Of a DNA stretch of 22,354 nucleotides, positions 20,432 through 22,354 are shown piece after piece. Origin of the DNA: a virus; IMG/VR virus record IMGVR_UViG_3300034068_000810, positions 1 through 22,354 of that record; one strand, written 5' to 3'. Below the pieces are notes generated by a model. That model was not told the DNA's origin. It saw only the letters and a program-made list of their open reading frames with translations, and ran no database searches. The translations under genes and the position numbers were made by a program. Every line of letters begins with the position of its first letter. The stretch's first letter is position 1.

Positions 20432-20583
20432 TGAAAAATAAAATCGAAAGATTAAAAGTTAAAGAAAATAAACTTGTTGCTAGAGGCAACAAAGCTGTTG
20501 ATGAAGGTCGAGAAAAAAAGGCTGACAGATTATTAGGAAGAGCAGCAAGAGTAGAAAATCGTATCATAAGAAAAACAAAATGA
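20431..20583 (+). CDS. Very small basic helical protein
   Basis: 50 aa, MKNKIERLKVKENKLVARGN to RIIRKTK, stop TGA. Almost entirely Lys/Arg/Glu helix. First gene of the right-hand operon, overlapping the next by 4 bp (ATGA). A small nucleic-acid-binding or virion peptide is possible. Not recognised. Confidence 0.6.
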   Translation: MKNKIERLKVKENKLVARGNKAVDEGREKKADRLLGRAARVENRIIRKTK

Positions 20584-20717
20584 TAAAAGAAAAGAAAACT
20601 GGCGAAAAATACGCTAGTAAATCAGCGAAAGCTAAGCACGAAAAAAAAGAGTCTAAAAAAGAGATGATCAAAGAATACGGCATGAAAGCCGCTATGAAGA
20701 AGATGGCTAAAAAATGA
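20580..20717 (+). CDS. Very small basic helical protein
   Basis: 45 aa, MIKEKKTGEKYASKSAKAKH to MKKMAKK, stop TGA. About half lysine or arginine in its helical core. It is linked to both neighbours by ATGA overlaps, so translation is probably coupled through the operon. Not recognised. Confidence 0.6.
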   Translation: MIKEKKTGEKYASKSAKAKHEKKESKKEMIKEYGMKAAMKKMAKK

Positions 20718-21016
20718 AAGACCCTCGTTTAGAACGTGCTGGAGTTGAAGGTTTTAATAAGCCTAAACGAACACCTGGTCATTCGACCAAGAGTCATATT
20801 GTTGTAGCTAAAGTTGGTGATCAAATTAAGACAATTCGTTTTGGTCAGCAAGGAGTAAAGACCAATCAAACGGTTGGTCAGAGAGAGGCATTTAAAAGTC
20901 GTCACGCTAAGAACATTGCTAAGGGCAAAATGTCAGCGGCATATTGGGCTGACAAAGCGAAGTGGTCTCCTAGTAAAACAGCATCACCTAGCAAGAAATG
21001 GGTTAAAGGAAGTTAA
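20714..21016 (+). CDS. DUF6321-like small basic phage protein
   Basis: 100 aa. GFNKPKRTPGHSTKSHIVVA, KTIRFGQQGVKT and RHAKNIAKGKMSAAYWADKA follow the DUF6321-type pattern found in many phages and some large eukaryotic viruses. No enzymatic role is known to me; the high charge and its place before virion genes suggest a nucleic-acid-associated or virion protein. The ATG overlaps the stop of the previous gene. Confidence 0.75.
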   Translation: MKDPRLERAGVEGFNKPKRTPGHSTKSHIVVAKVGDQIKTIRFGQQGVKTNQTVGQREAFKSRHAKNIAKGKMSAAYWADKAKWSPSKTASPSKKWVKGS

Positions 21017-21017
21017 A

Positions 21018-21407
21018 ATGTCCGTAGCAAAAAAGAAAAACCCAGCGTTATGGGATCGTGTTGTATCTAGTGTAAAATCTGGTAGCAAAGGTGGTGATCC
21101 AGGACAATGGTCAGCTAGAAAAGCACAACTAGCTGTAGCTAAGTATAAGGATGCTGGAGGAAGTTACGTAGGTAAAAAGTCCGAGTCAAACAGCTTGTCC
21201 AAATGGACAAAGCAAGAGTGGAGAACCAAGAGTGGTAAACCTAGTAGTGAGACTGGCGAAAGGTATTTGCCTGAGAAGGCTATTAAGTCATTGAGTAGCA
21301 GTGAGTACGCTGCAACAACTAGATCAAAAAGACAAGGTGGTGGTACTGGAAGTGTTGTTAGGCAACCGAAAAGTATTGCCAATAAGGTTAAAAAATATAG
21401 AGATTAA
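21018..21407 (+). CDS. DUF5872-like small basic phage protein
   Basis: 129 aa, start at 21018 (MSVAKKKNPALWDRV) rather than an in-frame ATG at 20874 inside the previous gene. PGQWSARKAQLAVAKYKDAG, SLSKWTKQEWRTKSGKPS, ETGERYLPEKAIKSLSSSEY and AATTRSK are the hallmarks of DUF5872, often found beside DUF6321 in phages. Very basic, no known catalytic role. Confidence 0.85.
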   Translation: MSVAKKKNPALWDRVVSSVKSGSKGGDPGQWSARKAQLAVAKYKDAGGSYVGKKSESNSLSKWTKQEWRTKSGKPSSETGERYLPEKAIKSLSSSEYAATTRSKRQGGGTGSVVRQPKSIANKVKKYRD

Positions 21408-21667
21408 TGGGAACAAGTAAAACATCAAAATACTACGCAGATCACCCAGAGGCTGCTGAGAAGAGAAGAAAGTATCAGAGAGAGTTGAATGCTACTCCTG
21501 AGAGAAAGAAATATAGGTCAGACCATACTAAAGCTAGACGAGAAGCTGGTATAGATGGTAAGGGTGGTCCTGATATGAGTAAGAAAAAAAATGGTACTTT
21601 TGTAAAAGAAAGTCCATCGGTTAATAGAGCCAGAAATGGAGCAAACGGAAAAAGTACAAAAAAATAA
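21407..21667 (+). CDS. Small basic phage protein (YYADHPEAAEKRRKY type)
   Basis: 86 aa. SKYYADHPEAAEKRRKYQRE, TPERKKYRSDHTKARREAG and VKESPSVNRARN form a pattern I recall from marine phages and large algal viruses, usually near DUF5872 genes; function unknown. Its ATG overlaps the TAA of the DUF5872 gene (TAATG). Confidence 0.75.
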   Translation: MGTSKTSKYYADHPEAAEKRRKYQRELNATPERKKYRSDHTKARREAGIDGKGGPDMSKKKNGTFVKESPSVNRARNGANGKSTKK

Positions 21668-21670
21668 GAT

Positions 21671-22018
21671 ATGCAAAGAAGAAAGACCAATCAGGTAGCA
21701 ACAATTAACGGAGTAGCTACCATAACTTTTGATGCTTCGGTTGACTTTACAACTGATATAATTGAGTTTCCAGAGAGTATTCCTTGGGCTGTTCAGTTTG
21801 ATGAATGGGATGTTACAGGATCTCCTACAGCTACAATTTTATGTTCAAACAGTCAGTTTGGTGATTTTTTACCATATAACGTTGATTCAACAGATGCTGA
21901 TTTGACTGATTCTGCTAATAGAATTTTATATGATTCTATTTTTTCACCTAGATATATGAAGGTTCAATATACTGCTGTTGACGCTGTTGGAGATTTTAAC
22001 CTAATAATTAGTAAGTAA
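21671..22018 (+). CDS. Putative virion structural protein
   Basis: 115 aa, beta-rich, acidic, no Cys apart from one (ILCSNSQFGDFLPYN). The composition (many Thr, Asp, Ser, Phe; VQYTAVDAVGDFNLIISK at the end) is like small tail or decoration proteins, and it is directly followed by a tail-fibre-like gene (TAATG overlap). The fold is not recognised, so the structural role rests on context. Confidence 0.6.
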   Translation: MQRRKTNQVATINGVATITFDASVDFTTDIIEFPESIPWAVQFDEWDVTGSPTATILCSNSQFGDFLPYNVDSTDADLTDSANRILYDSIFSPRYMKVQYTAVDAVGDFNLIISK

Positions 22019-22354
22019 TGGCAATAGATTTAAGAGGTAGATTAGTATCGTTTTATGACGATATATCACTTTTCCCAACTGTAGGTTCTTTAAATACCTT
22101 GTATGTAGATAGAGGTAATCTAAATATATATATTTGGAATGGATCTGCTTATGAGCAATTTGCTGATGGAACAGTTACAAGTGTAGCAGCATTAACATTA
22201 GGTACTACTGGAACAGACTTAACATCAACTGTTGCAAATAGCACAACAACACCAGTAATTACATTGAACGTACCTACAGCTTCGGCTACTAATAGAGGTG
22301 CATTGAGCTCAGCTGATTGGACTACATTCAATGACAAGGTGGCATCAAATACAG
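22018..22354 (+). CDS. Tail-fibre / receptor-binding-like protein (N-terminus only)
   Basis: 112 complete codons are visible, then the window ends. It begins MAIDLRGRLVSFYDDISLFP, with an N-terminal part describing a small beta domain (LYVDRGNLNIYIWNGSAYEQ), then VTSVAALTLGTTGTDLTSTV and TNRGALSSADWTTFNDKV. The last segment is a repeat unit very common in tail fibre and collar proteins of Bacteroidota phages and prophages. This supports virion genes continuing to the right. Confidence 0.75.
   Translation, partial: MAIDLRGRLVSFYDDISLFPTVGSLNTLYVDRGNLNIYIWNGSAYEQFADGTVTSVAALTLGTTGTDLTSTVANSTTTPVITLNVPTASATNRGALSSADWTTFNDKVASNT

Noticed and set aside
20400-20567. N-terminal extension of the winged-helix gene
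   Set aside because: The extension is antisense to the rightward gene at 20431 and upstream of the leftward -7 element; the ATG at 20399 fits promoter and protein better.

Overview
The window looks like part of the genome of a tailed phage (or a closely related prophage) of the Bacteroidota, probably of a flavobacterium-like host. Four things point there: an N-terminal VirE/BT4734-type primase domain, a DUF3127-type OB-fold protein, promoters of the Bacteroidota form (TTTG, about 19-20 nt, TAnnTTTG) with no Shine-Dalgarno sequences, and a right end that runs into a tail-fibre-like gene. No integrase, transposase or CRISPR array is visible. All family names come from reading the translations by eye; no database search was made.

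Bases 1-15497 are a dense leftward (minus-strand) block of 43 mostly tiny genes, many overlapping by 4-30 bp. Its left end is a replication and recombination module: primase-helicase, a stand-alone DnaA domain IV-like protein, a MazG-like protein, an SSB-like DUF3127 protein, a PD-(D/E)XK nuclease and a partner. The middle holds small membrane, coiled-coil and zinc-ribbon proteins, an AT-rich cassette (about 8.0-10.15 kb) and a metallophosphoesterase. The right part is a run of small proteins of the kind common in Bacteroidota mobile elements. Two non-coding islands interrupt the block. At 3513-3943 lies an array of structured RNA elements, with two tRNA-like genes whose anticodon loops are enlarged, repeated hairpins, a pseudoknot and a terminator. 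At 12441-12826 inverted families of short repeats flank an AT-rich core and look like a replication origin.

Bases 15498-16759 form a divergent control region. Two similar leftward promoters feed a structured leader of about 415 nt before the first leftward gene. The rightward side begins with a TATCTTTG promoter element and a large lysine-rich protein of unknown role (16760-18052), ended by a strong terminator.

Bases 18078-19992 are a self-contained chaperonin operon: promoter, groEL, overlapping groES, terminator. The gene order is reversed relative to bacteria and the GroES is short, much as phage T4 supplies its own co-chaperonin for capsid folding. A single leftward winged-helix-like gene (19890-20399) lies opposite, and its promoter faces and overlaps the promoter of the next rightward operon. 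That operon (20431 onward) encodes very basic small proteins (DUF6321-like and DUF5872-like), a small putative virion protein and a tail-fibre-like protein cut by the right edge. The plausible logic is early or replication genes to the left and morphogenesis genes to the right.
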